This document shows, one piece after another, positions 53,939 through 62,901 of a stretch of DNA of 64,000 bases. The DNA is taken from IMG/VR virus record IMGVR_UViG_3300009182_000030, positions 41,872-105,871 of that record; one strand, written 5' to 3'. Below the pieces are notes generated by a model. That model did no database searches and had not been told where the DNA came from. It saw only the letters and a list, made by a program, of their open reading frames with translations. Source of the DNA: a virus. Numbering within the stretch: the first letter of the stretch is position 1; the number at the start of each line of letters is the position of its first letter. The position numbers and the translations under genes are program-made.

Positions 53939-54455
53939 TTACAGCTTTCCTTCTCGCTAACATTTGATATTTTTTAATACTATTCTTACGAATAATAGGC
54001 TCATCAGTTTTTACTCCAGCACCAGTGTGGTTTGCTGGTATACCACCACCTTCGCCATCTTCATTCAGTAAAAACTTTTCTACTAATAAATGTTCATCAA
54101 CTAATAGTATATCCTCTTTTTGAATTTTTGTCAAAAGATCTATATACTGCTCTTCAAGATTTGTTGAAGATTTATTATTATCAAGACATTCTTTTACAAG
54201 AAAATATGCTGCTGCAAGATTACCAATTTTTGTATTTAACAAAGGAATCTTTTGCATGATTTTGCGCAAACGAAAAGTCAATCTGTGCAACATAGTATAG
54301 GCATCTTTTTCAGTATATGTCATGTCCTTGATTTTCTTTTGGGGACTGCCATTCTGATCAATTAGACCAAGTTTATATGCTTTTGTTTTTTCAAATGGTG
54401 TTACCAACATCGAAAGAACTCTAAAAGCAATCAGATTGTCAACTAATTGCGACAT
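53925..54455 (-). CDS. conserved T4-like assembly-region protein
   Basis: The 176-residue protein has LVTPFEKTKAYKLGLIDQNG and EKDAYTMLHRLTFRLRKIM, which I recognise as a T4-like aquatic phage family in the structural region. C-terminal IIRKNSIKKYQMLARRKA is basic. Function unknown; a virion or scaffolding role is likely by position. Confidence 0.7.
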   Translation of the reverse strand: MSQLVDNLIAFRVLSMLVTPFEKTKAYKLGLIDQNGSPQKKIKDMTYTEKDAYTMLHRLTFRLRKIMQKIPLLNTKIGNLAAAYFLVKECLDNNKSSTNLEEQYIDLLTKIQKEDILLVDEHLLVEKFLLNEDGEGGGIPANHTGAGVKTDEPIIRKNSIKKYQMLARRKAVNVAS

Positions 54456-54826
54456 TAAATTTTCCTTAATTCTTGTATGACTCTGTCGTCTAATCTTAAA
54501 TCAGTAACTGCTATTGATGTCCCTGGAATACTATCTGGCATTCTTTGAATATAGATTAAAAATGTTGCCAGTAATCCCCAGTCATCAGGATCAATTTTGT
54601 AGAACAGCATTTGTACTGCTGCGTCATTAAACAAGTTGAAAAGAACGATGAGGTGGTTGAGGATTAATCTCTCTTTTAACTCATCGTTCTTCTTATATCT
54701 TGTAAATAATTTCTTCAAATACAAAAACTTTTTTAGATCTTCCTCAAATTCACTTACTGTTGAACATTGAGGATTATCATAGTTATGCATTGCATAATGT
54801 AAAAATTCAGTCTCACTTTTAAACAT
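54455..54826 (-). CDS. conserved T4-like phage protein, unknown
   Basis: The start at 54826 (MFKSETEFLHYAMHNYDNPQ) has no strong Shine-Dalgarno but is close to the previous stop; a start at 54898 is possible but would overlap by 68 bases. The 123-residue protein has LKKFLYLKKLFTRY and LNHLIVLFNLFNDAAVQMLF, a helical pattern known in T4-like phages. Confidence 0.65.
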   Translation of the reverse strand: MFKSETEFLHYAMHNYDNPQCSTVSEFEEDLKKFLYLKKLFTRYKKNDELKERLILNHLIVLFNLFNDAAVQMLFYKIDPDDWGLLATFLIYIQRMPDSIPGTSIAVTDLRLDDRVIQELRKI

Positions 54827-54830
54827 AACA

Positions 54831-55772
54831 TTATGCGTCGTGTAATTGAACTCCGTAAGATGGGGCAGTTGTTGACCCTGTTGATGCGTATGTTGCACCA
54901 GTTACTGGATACCAGCGACCTGTACCGTCAATCTTCAACCAAGCAAACTGCATAATATACTTACCAGCAATAGCTGCTGTTCTGTATTTGTAGTACTTAG
55001 TACCTTGCTCAGATGCATTCAATGCATAAATTGATTGAGAGTTTGTGGTAGTTTGGTTCAATACGAATGTCCAAATCTTACCAGAGTCAGCATCGCTCAT
55101 ACCTGTTGTTGGTAGAGTAATGTTATAACTTGCTGCACCTGATTGGTTCAAGTAGATTAGCGAAGTTACGTTCAAGTTAGCGTATGTTAAATCTGTAGAT
55201 GCAGAGATAGAAATACTGTTTGTGTTATTAGTAATACCACCAGAAGTTCCAACGAAGCCCAATGATGGGAATTTTGGATACTGGGTTTGTGACCACATAT
55301 TACCACCAGCATCGATAGCAGATAACTGAGTACCACCAACCTTAACACTCAACACACGAGATGAAGATGAAGAAGCAGTATTAGTAACTTGGAAATCGAG
55401 GGAAGTAAATACTTGAGCAGCGTTGTTCCAAGTTTCAACTAATGTCAAACTTGTACCACCGATTGTACCCAAATCACCTACGTTAAATGTAAACTTAGTA
55501 TTACTACCATTGCTCAACAGCAATGTTGGTAAGTTTGATGCACTACCAGTAACACGGAAAATACCGTTAGTAGAACTACCACCAGTACCTTTGATGATGT
55601 AAGAGTTGGTTGTTAATGTTAATGTTGGATTAACAGCTGACGATGTCGTCAATCCAGACAACAAATTGTCAAGGGTTAGTTGACGATTGTCGCCTGATTG
55701 AACGATCAAGAATCGTTCAGCACCAGTCAGCGAAGCTGCTGAGTTTAGTTCTGAGATCTTTTTAGATGCCAT
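54831..55772 (-). CDS. tail-fibre-like structural protein
   Basis: The 313-residue protein starts MASKKISELNSAASLTGAER and is rich in Ser, Thr, Asn and Gly with short beta repeats, as in fibre and decoration proteins. It ends in a small knob-like domain (about 240-313). A late-type box lies upstream at 55801. Fibre or virion structural function is inferred from composition and position. Confidence 0.7.
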   Translation of the reverse strand: MASKKISELNSAASLTGAERFLIVQSGDNRQLTLDNLLSGLTTSSAVNPTLTLTTNSYIIKGTGGSSTNGIFRVTGSASNLPTLLLSNGSNTKFTFNVGDLGTIGGTSLTLVETWNNAAQVFTSLDFQVTNTASSSSSRVLSVKVGGTQLSAIDAGGNMWSQTQYPKFPSLGFVGTSGGITNNTNSISISASTDLTYANLNVTSLIYLNQSGAASYNITLPTTGMSDADSGKIWTFVLNQTTTNSQSIYALNASEQGTKYYKYRTAAIAGKYIMQFAWLKIDGTGRWYPVTGATYASTGSTTAPSYGVQLHDA

Positions 55773-55800
55773 TTTAAGTTTCCTTGGTTAGATTATAAAG

Positions 55801-55808
55801 TTATTTAT
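55801..55808 (-). promoter_or_regulatory. candidate late promoter (ATAAATAA)
   Basis: ATAAATAA on the minus strand lies 28 bases upstream of the fibre-like gene, in the gap after the next gene. Confidence 0.5.
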
Positions 55809-57115
55809 TAGGTATTTGGAGTTTCAATTTCAACTAATGAATTAGCATCATCACCAGAAATTAAGCTACGACCAGCTACTAAAACTTCATAACGTACACG
55901 ACCAGCGAGACCACCAGTACCAACAGTACGACGAACCCATCCTGGGCTGGCCATAATAGCATGCGAACCAGAACCTAATGTAGCAGTTGCAGTAGCTGCA
56001 TCAGATGTACCTTGTAGTTCAAAATACTGAGCAGCATTACCAGTACCAGTAATATCAATAACTGTTTCAGTTGTATATGTAAGACCAATTAAAGTACCAG
56101 CAGTTGTAACGATAGCAGTACCATCTTCAGCAGTAAGAGTAAAACCAGTTACGCTTGGTGAAGTACCAGTAACTGCAGAAACTTTATAAGTTGTTCCAGT
56201 TGCGTAACTAGTAATAGTACCTGTACCAGTATTTGTACCAGTAATAGTAATACGATCACTAGCAGCAAGAGTAGAGTTACCACAAGTAAATTGACCACCA
56301 GTACCAGAAGTAGCAACAGTAGCTGTTAATGTACCAGTTGTGTTAGCAGCTTTAACTTCGAATGCGTTAGCAGTACGACCAGCAGTAGCCACATAGTAAG
56401 TTGTACCAGAAGTTAAACCAGTAGCAGATGTTGAACCACCATTGTTATAAGCAACAGCGTCACCAGCAACTAATAAGTGACCAGTGTATGCGATAGTATC
56501 AGTACTAGTAGTAACTGAAGCTGTTGCAATAGTACGACGTGGCTTACTGATAGCAACAGTTGGTGCTGAAGTATAAGAAGAACCACCATTGCTCAATACA
56601 ATTGTAGAAACTGCATTAGAAGCAACAGTTGTTGATGCAGCTGCAGAAGAACCACCACCACCACTGAATGTTACAGTTGGTGTAGTGCTTGAGTTGTCAG
56701 TTGCGATATAACGAGCACCTGCGCTACTAATAGCAACAGAAACTACGTTATCACCACCAGCTTTAATTTCAGTTGCACTAATACCATATACTTTTGTAAT
56801 TGCTGAAACACCACTGGCTTGATTAGAGTCTTGATATACAAATTTTGGTTGTTGCTGAATTTTAAAGTTAGCAATTGCCAATGATGAATTTGTTGTGCCA
56901 GTAAAGTTATTGGCTAATGTCAATGCAGTATCAGAAGTAACTGATAGTACACGTGCTTTTGTTACAGTTCCTGAGTTGATAATCAACGTGTCGCCGTTTT
57001 TAATATCGCTCAAGAATGTTGTACCACTGCCTGTTACAGCAGTAGATGCGTTTGTTACGCTGACAGTTGTTCCATTAGATGGTGCTGCAGCGTCTTGTTT
57101 ACCCCAAAGTGCCAT
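55808..57115 (-). CDS. virion structural protein with Ig-like/repeat strands
   Basis: The 435-residue protein starts MALWGKQDAAAPSNGTTVSV and has many Gly/Thr/Ser strands; GDNVVSVAISSAGARYIA and similar repeats suggest beta-sandwich modules. The MALWG start is familiar from T4-like aquatic phage structural proteins. Exact location in the virion is unknown. Confidence 0.72.
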   Translation of the reverse strand: MALWGKQDAAAPSNGTTVSVTNASTAVTGSGTTFLSDIKNGDTLIINSGTVTKARVLSVTSDTALTLANNFTGTTNSSLAIANFKIQQQPKFVYQDSNQASGVSAITKVYGISATEIKAGGDNVVSVAISSAGARYIATDNSSTTPTVTFSGGGGSSAAASTTVASNAVSTIVLSNGGSSYTSAPTVAISKPRRTIATASVTTSTDTIAYTGHLLVAGDAVAYNNGGSTSATGLTSGTTYYVATAGRTANAFEVKAANTTGTLTATVATSGTGGQFTCGNSTLAASDRITITGTNTGTGTITSYATGTTYKVSAVTGTSPSVTGFTLTAEDGTAIVTTAGTLIGLTYTTETVIDITGTGNAAQYFELQGTSDAATATATLGSGSHAIMASPGWVRRTVGTGGLAGRVRYEVLVAGRSLISGDDANSLVEIETPNT

Positions 57116-57135
57116 TTTTATTCTCCTTGTTTGTT

Positions 57136-59094
57136 TTATTTTGGCAGATGTAGTTTATAACCAGTTGAGTCATATCTATCATCGTCTGATTTCGCTGCTG
57201 AACCCTTTTGGCGTGCGCCTGAGGCAGCACCTTTTGGTCTTCCGCGACCACGCTTCTCCTGACCTTCAGGAGTGCTGGTTTCTTTCTCGGCTTTCTCGTA
57301 GTCACGCTCATGTCTGTAGCTACCATCACCTGTTCCAGTAATAGTACCAGTTCCACTTGCGGATTTACGTGATTCGCCTTTTTTCAAATCTGTATGTCCA
57401 TACTTTGCTTTATATTCTGGAGTTCCTGGCCACATGGCTTCGTCCAGTCCTTCTTGCATGTATGATTTAAATGAGTTTAGTTTCATGGTTTCCTCGTTTG
57501 TATCTTTATTACTACTAGTCATTGGTTGCAATGGATTCATTTTATTCTTTTGAACAATGCCAGTTTTTGGATCAACTGATGTAGTTGCATCTTTACCAAC
57601 CATTGCTAAAAATTGACGTCTACGAATTTCTCTATAATGTGGATCCATACCAGCACGATCAGCAAATTCATCGGCATATTGCTCTAATGATTTTTCTTTG
57701 TTTTGAGGTTCATCTGATACAGCAGCTTCCTGAATACCAGCGTCAACACCATATTTCGCTTTAACTGCTGCACCAATATTTTTACCTGTATGTTTTACAA
57801 TTTTACCATTTGGTGATTTTAACATAACAGTTGTTGTACCATCAGCATTTGTTTTCTTAGAGTGTAAAGAATATCCTTCTTCAGAGATAACTTCTTCATC
57901 TAATTTATCAGTAACTTTAAACTTATGAACAGTTCCTTTTTTCTTAGGATCATAAGAATCATGAGTTTGTTTCATGTGTACTTCAGTGTCGCTCTTATGC
58001 ATAACTTTACCAGAAACCTTGTCGCCAGTTTTTGGCTCATAGTAATCATGCTCTTGGCCAACAGACATATGTTTAGCCATGCTTGGATGCATACAGCCAG
58101 CACAAGCGTAATCACGATGATTGGCTTCATCTAAAGATTCAACTTCTTCTTTGTTTAGACGCTGCTTTGCTGCACCCATACCAGTAAGACGTTTTACGTA
58201 ACGATTCTTAGCATAGTTTGCTTCATCTTTGTCACCAGATTTTCTAGAATGAGCATTTGCTTTATTATCGTCTTTAGCAGCAGTATAATAGTTACCAAGT
58301 GTGGTTTTGCTTAATTCAGAAATCTCTTCAACTTCTTCATTTGTTTTTTTCTTTGATGCATAATAAGCACGAAGACTGTCATCAGTTTTGGCTTGAGCAG
58401 TTGGGTGACCAACTCTTGGTTTCATTTGTTCTTTTTTCTTTGGTGGAACTGGAGCAACAGGTGCTTGTTCATTCATGCAACCACATTTCATTTCACCACA
58501 CTCTGAGCATGCTTTCTTTTTAGCTGCTTCAGCAATACGAGAAAGTAAAGTTTGTTCTTTTACTGGAGAGATTGGTGATTGTGCGTTATTTTTTTGTTTG
58601 CGTTTTTGCATGTAAAGATCAAACTTAGCACCTTCAGTACCTTTACCACCATAGTGTTTTGGTGGAGTAACATCTTCTTTCATTGTATGGGCAGGAACAT
58701 GAGTTGTTCCACCACCATTAGCACCTTGGAAGTGAACATTGTCACCCATCTTCTTAGCTGTCCAGTGGCGACCAGTTTCGTCTTTGAATTTATGTTCTTG
58801 TTGATCTTTCAACTTAGCAATTTCTTGATGGTGTTCTGGATGTAAAGGAATAGAAAAATCAGATCCGTGATGAACAGTCTTCATAGTTCCCCATGAATAT
58901 TTCTGTGTATCTACTTTACCACCTTTACCCAACGCTTTGGCATTGTCTGGGGCATTTTTAGTTTGATCTTGTTTCTCTTCTTTACGAAGAATTTGCAAGT
59001 CTTGACCATCAATTTTACCATTGTGGTTTTTGTCGATCTTTTTTTGCTTTTTGGATAGTTCTTCCAAATACGCTAGTCTAAATGGATTACTCAT
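57136..59094 (-). CDS. large charged virion-internal-type protein with EF-hand-like motif
   Basis: The 652-residue protein has an EF-hand-like DKNHNGKIDGQD near residue 22, Lys/Glu/Gln-rich repeats including ISELSKTTLGNYYTAA, a CSECGEMKCGC metal-like cluster (about 196-206) and an AT-hook-like RGRPKG near the C terminus (about 627). It resembles internal or prohead-core proteins of T4-like aquatic phages. A DNA-binding or scaffold role is plausible but unproven. Confidence 0.65.
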   Translation of the reverse strand: MSNPFRLAYLEELSKKQKKIDKNHNGKIDGQDLQILRKEEKQDQTKNAPDNAKALGKGGKVDTQKYSWGTMKTVHHGSDFSIPLHPEHHQEIAKLKDQQEHKFKDETGRHWTAKKMGDNVHFQGANGGGTTHVPAHTMKEDVTPPKHYGGKGTEGAKFDLYMQKRKQKNNAQSPISPVKEQTLLSRIAEAAKKKACSECGEMKCGCMNEQAPVAPVPPKKKEQMKPRVGHPTAQAKTDDSLRAYYASKKKTNEEVEEISELSKTTLGNYYTAAKDDNKANAHSRKSGDKDEANYAKNRYVKRLTGMGAAKQRLNKEEVESLDEANHRDYACAGCMHPSMAKHMSVGQEHDYYEPKTGDKVSGKVMHKSDTEVHMKQTHDSYDPKKKGTVHKFKVTDKLDEEVISEEGYSLHSKKTNADGTTTVMLKSPNGKIVKHTGKNIGAAVKAKYGVDAGIQEAAVSDEPQNKEKSLEQYADEFADRAGMDPHYREIRRRQFLAMVGKDATTSVDPKTGIVQKNKMNPLQPMTSSNKDTNEETMKLNSFKSYMQEGLDEAMWPGTPEYKAKYGHTDLKKGESRKSASGTGTITGTGDGSYRHERDYEKAEKETSTPEGQEKRGRGRPKGAASGARQKGSAAKSDDDRYDSTGYKLHLPK

Positions 59095-59528
59095 TTAAGA
59101 TGGCTCCTTATCATCCAACCGTGCTTATTGTGGACATCAACACGCTCTGGAAGCGAGTTTAATAGTCCTTGTTTATTTAATTTTGTTGCTAACTCTATTG
59201 CTTTATTTAGGGATTCTATAACCTGATCATTCGTAATTAAGAGATCCTGAAGCATTTCTTCTGGTGTTATTGCTACAACACCTTCATTTACTGTTTTATA
59301 TTCATACATTTCGCTCAATGTTTTTGGCGCATATGCGCTTTGAGCACGAATCTCTTCAGCCAATAAATCTGAAGCATCAAAAAGATCTTCATACAAAGAC
59401 TGGAAAAAACTGTGTAGTTGAGAAAAGTGAATACCCTCAACATTCCAGTGATGACTATGTGCTTTGAAATACATCAAAAATGTATTTGCATGAGCAATTC
59501 TAAGCGACATTACTAATTCAGTATCCAT
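59091..59528 (-). CDS. dps: Dps-like ferritin (DNA protection)
   Basis: The start at 59528 (MDTELVMSLRIAHANTFLMY) follows AAAGGAAATA. The 145-residue protein has FKAHSHHWNVEGIHFSQLHS and LYEDLFDASDLLAEEIRA, placing the His, His, Asp/Glu residues of the Dps inter-subunit ferroxidase site. Dps dodecamers oxidise iron and protect DNA from peroxide. It sits inside the structural block next to the 886-residue gene, so it may be packaged or act on virion DNA. Confidence 0.82.
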   Translation of the reverse strand: MDTELVMSLRIAHANTFLMYFKAHSHHWNVEGIHFSQLHSFFQSLYEDLFDASDLLAEEIRAQSAYAPKTLSEMYEYKTVNEGVVAITPEEMLQDLLITNDQVIESLNKAIELATKLNKQGLLNSLPERVDVHNKHGWMIRSHLK

Positions 59529-59538
59529 ATTATTTCCT

Positions 59539-62199
59539 TTATTTCCCAGTACCAACTGAGGACTGAGTGTATTTATGATGTTGTAATCTTGCCTTTTCGA
59601 CTGAACGCACACGTGGTACCAGTCTACGTGCTAGACGTTGAATTAACTGTGGTCTAGCATGTAAAAATTTCTCTGCTCTTTCTTTTTCCTGAACAGATGC
59701 TGTGCTTGGGTCTTTTCTTAAAAGACGTTTCTTAACCATAAATGTGGCTAATCTTTTAGCACGCTTGTTTAATACTGGAATACTTGATGATTTCTTGAGA
59801 GCAATTTTTTCTTTTACTTCACGTTTAGATTTGCTACGTGCCCATCTTTGTCTGCGACGCATACGTTCAGTACGACCAATTGCTTCAGTCAATTCTTCTT
59901 GGAAACCTTCTTCATCAAGTTCCTCACCAGTTTCTGAATCAATAATTGCTAGTTCGTTATCATTATATGCTTCTAAAATATCTTCTAATAATGAAAGAGA
60001 ATCTATTTCGTCATAGAAATCTTCTTCTTTGATATCATCAAATCCTGGGATTACTGTATGTGGATTTTCTTCTTTAACATGTTTGAAATACTCAACTTGT
60101 TTTAGACGTTTCTTTGCGCCAGCAAGAGTTGGAGATTTGCCAAGGTTTTTATTACCATGTTCGCTCTCAACTTCGTATCCACCTTTAACTTTTTCGATAT
60201 GTTCTGGTACACAGTTAGGTACTTTTTTAGCACCTTTGTTTTTCATACCAATCATTTTATATCCAGACCAACATGGATTTACTGCTTCACCAAGTTCTTC
60301 CTTTGACTGTAGATAATCTCTAACAGTTGTGATATAGTCTTGTGCTAATGTAATTTTAGACTGAACCCACTCTGGCATGTTGTCGTCATCTTTGATCATA
60401 TCAATCAAATCTTTACAATTACGTAGGGTTGTTTGTAATTGTGTGCGAGCCATTTGACCTTCGTAATCGTACTCACCTGGATCGGTTTTAGATAATGCCT
60501 CATCGATCGCTTGAAGAATCTCTTCGTATTCTTCTTTGTTCAATGCTTTCTTAATACCTGCTGTAGTTTTATCAATCTGTTTACCAGTCGCTTTCATAAC
60601 ACCCATCCAGCGATCAGTTGATTTTTTATGTTTACCTTGTGCTGTTAAATCATCAGCAGATTTCTTTGCTGCTGTTTTATAACGATCTAACAACTCTGAT
60701 GACACTTCCTCAATTTTTTTTGTTTCCTGTGAGGAATTCATTTTATCTTGTTGATGTTTATCTTTTAATTCTTTTACTTTGTCTGACCAGTATTTGTGGT
60801 TTTTGTCAACATCATATCCATGTTTCTTCAAAGCACGACTAAATTTTTCATATGACGACAGCTTCTTTGTTTCATCCAACTCAAGATCTTCTTTAACAGT
60901 TGGATTTTGTGATATTGATTCAGAATTATGCAGACCAATATAATTATGATCATGAACCTTATAACCCTGTTTCTTATAGAAATGTATTGCGCCATCAATT
61001 GCAGAGTCTTTATCTTTGGCTTTTACTTTTGCTTTTCTATATTGTGTTTCTTTACGTTTCGTAACAGCTGAGTGGTTTGGATTTGACACAGTAACACCAA
61101 CCACATGATGTTGTTCTTCTGATGAACCAAGAGGATTTATTTCAGTAGAAGATTCATTCTCTTTGATATCAACTTTAGATGGAAGTAATTTCTGATCATA
61201 TTCAATTCCTGCTTCTCTTGCAGTTTGTAACATATTATGAATAATTGCAATGTACTCTGGGCGCATAGGTTTGCTTCTAACTTTGCGAAGAGCATTGTTA
61301 ATTAACTGTTCTGCGCTTGATGTTTTCTCAACATCAGTAACACCCAATGCGTTTGCTATAATTCTAGCAACTTTAATTTTGTCCGTAGCAGTAAATTTCA
61401 TTTCTGTAACAATTCCCTGGAAATTGAATGGTTTCTGAGAAATTATAACATCACGAATCCACTTGCTTACTAAATCGCCTTGTTCATTTTGAAGCAGTAA
61501 ATGATTTGAGCCACGTTTCTGAATTCTGTAAAGAGTATTATCTGCTTCTACAATATCGCCTACGTTGAATAACTCACCACGAAAATATGATTCTCTTAAC
61601 CAGTCTGTTGCTAACTTTACTTGTTCTTTAATAACTTCCAAACCAAAACCTGTGCGCATCTCATTCATTAGACGTTTAGCATCTACTGAGGTGATTGTGT
61701 TTGGGAGATTTTCTTTGAAGAGATCGTAGTCGCCTTTTTTGGCTGACTCACGCAATTTATTGACAGTTGTATCTTCATCGGCATTTCGTTCGCCTGTTGA
61801 TACAACTTTGATGCTATTGAAATTAAATTCTTTACCGTTGTGTTTTTCTAACAACTTTTGACACTCAGCAACTTGATCGATTCCAACAACCAAAACGATA
61901 CTGTTATATTTCTCGTTCAATTCAGTAGCAGCTTCTAAAAGGTTTCCTGCTGATTTGAATTTGGATTCTGGGAACATGCGATTAAGGTAATATACCTTAC
62001 GATCGGCTGGTAGGGGATTCTTTTTGTCGTCTTGCAGTGAAGACGTATAGATAATTTTTGTGGCATTCTGTTGTTCAGCTACCTGTTCAACAGTTTTGAT
62101 GAGAAGTTCGTGGTCTGCCGTTGGTGGCTGGAAGCTACCAAATGTGAATACTGCATTTTTAGAGGGCAACCCTCTTAAGAACTGGCTATATGCTTTCAT
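59539..62199 (-). CDS. nucleotidyltransferase-domain fusion protein
   Basis: The 886-residue protein starts with a nucleotidyltransferase-like domain (FTFGSFQPPTADHELLI, residues 18-34, a variant of the cytidylyltransferase GxFxPxHxGH motif; VVGIDQVAECQKL near 105). The remaining two thirds are charged and repeat-like, with several Glu-rich stretches and a basic C terminus (RMRRRQRWARSKSKRE, KRLATFMVKK). Members of this type occur in the structural region of T4-like aquatic phages. It may be an internal virion or prohead protein with an enzymatic head. Confidence 0.65.
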   Translation of the reverse strand: MKAYSQFLRGLPSKNAVFTFGSFQPPTADHELLIKTVEQVAEQQNATKIIYTSSLQDDKKNPLPADRKVYYLNRMFPESKFKSAGNLLEAATELNEKYNSIVLVVGIDQVAECQKLLEKHNGKEFNFNSIKVVSTGERNADEDTTVNKLRESAKKGDYDLFKENLPNTITSVDAKRLMNEMRTGFGLEVIKEQVKLATDWLRESYFRGELFNVGDIVEADNTLYRIQKRGSNHLLLQNEQGDLVSKWIRDVIISQKPFNFQGIVTEMKFTATDKIKVARIIANALGVTDVEKTSSAEQLINNALRKVRSKPMRPEYIAIIHNMLQTAREAGIEYDQKLLPSKVDIKENESSTEINPLGSSEEQHHVVGVTVSNPNHSAVTKRKETQYRKAKVKAKDKDSAIDGAIHFYKKQGYKVHDHNYIGLHNSESISQNPTVKEDLELDETKKLSSYEKFSRALKKHGYDVDKNHKYWSDKVKELKDKHQQDKMNSSQETKKIEEVSSELLDRYKTAAKKSADDLTAQGKHKKSTDRWMGVMKATGKQIDKTTAGIKKALNKEEYEEILQAIDEALSKTDPGEYDYEGQMARTQLQTTLRNCKDLIDMIKDDDNMPEWVQSKITLAQDYITTVRDYLQSKEELGEAVNPCWSGYKMIGMKNKGAKKVPNCVPEHIEKVKGGYEVESEHGNKNLGKSPTLAGAKKRLKQVEYFKHVKEENPHTVIPGFDDIKEEDFYDEIDSLSLLEDILEAYNDNELAIIDSETGEELDEEGFQEELTEAIGRTERMRRRQRWARSKSKREVKEKIALKKSSSIPVLNKRAKRLATFMVKKRLLRKDPSTASVQEKERAEKFLHARPQLIQRLARRLVPRVRSVEKARLQHHKYTQSSVGTGK

Positions 62200-62230
62200 T
62201 TAATCCATCTATATGTTGATATTATTCATT

Positions 62231-62237
62231 TATTTAG
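62231..62237 (-). promoter_or_regulatory. candidate late promoter CTAAATA
   Basis: CTAAATAAATG on the minus strand lies 31 bases before the start of the 886-residue gene. Confidence 0.45.
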
Positions 62238-62270
62238 TCATCTGGAGAGTTACCCCCTAGAGATAACATT

Positions 62271-62900
62271 CTATTGCATTAATAAAAAGAAATTACCAGG
62301 ATTTGCTGATACTGCCGCTTCTTTAATTGAAAAAGCAAAACTTGTAAAAGTGGCTGCTGTAGATGAGGATGTAGCAGTTCTTACGGTTGTTGCGCCAGCA
62401 CTTGTTTGCAATTCATCTACTAATAATATGCCCCTAATAGATGATGTTCCTGAAGCATTTACCCTTGTGTTTGTAGATGCTGGAGCAGTCCATGTTTGCG
62501 CTACAGTAACTTGTGCATAAAAACTAATAATATAATCATTATTTGTAGTTGTTGTTAATGAATTGGTTGCAATTGTTGAATTTCCAGACGTAGCTTGTTT
62601 AAATGTTCCAGTAACACCAAGTCCTGATTGACCACGATAAGCAACCATTACTACCCTAGTATTGGGTGAAGCAGATGTCATAACAACAGAAGATTCACTT
62701 GCACTAGCAGTTTTATAATAAACAAAACATATTGGTGCTGTAGCGTTATTGCTTAATAATGTCCATCCTGATGGAGTTGATACAGTTGTACCTGTAATGG
62801 CAATTATTAATAAATCACCAGCCGCATAACCAGTAGGCACAGTAACAGTTGGGTTTGTTCCTGAAGCTACTGTACCAGCCGCTACAAATGAAATAGCCAT
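62271..62900 (-). CDS. tail-fibre/adhesin-like structural protein
   Basis: The 209-residue protein starts MAISFVAAGTVASGTNPTVT and consists of short hydrophobic/polar strands with many Thr, Ser and Ala, typical of beta-sandwich virion or fibre proteins. It lies between the fibre gene at 62902 and the 886-residue gene. Exact role unknown. Confidence 0.65.
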   Translation of the reverse strand: MAISFVAAGTVASGTNPTVTVPTGYAAGDLLIIAITGTTVSTPSGWTLLSNNATAPICFVYYKTASASESSVVMTSASPNTRVVMVAYRGQSGLGVTGTFKQATSGNSTIATNSLTTTTNNDYIISFYAQVTVAQTWTAPASTNTRVNASGTSSIRGILLVDELQTSAGATTVRTATSSSTAATFTSFAFSIKEAAVSANPGNFFLLMQ

Positions 62901-62901
62901 C

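Noticed and set aside
55808-57115. Plus-strand open frames opposite the repeat-rich structural and fibre genes
   Set aside because: These come from biased codon use in Thr/Ser/Gly-rich genes; they lack ribosome binding sites and recognisable protein patterns.
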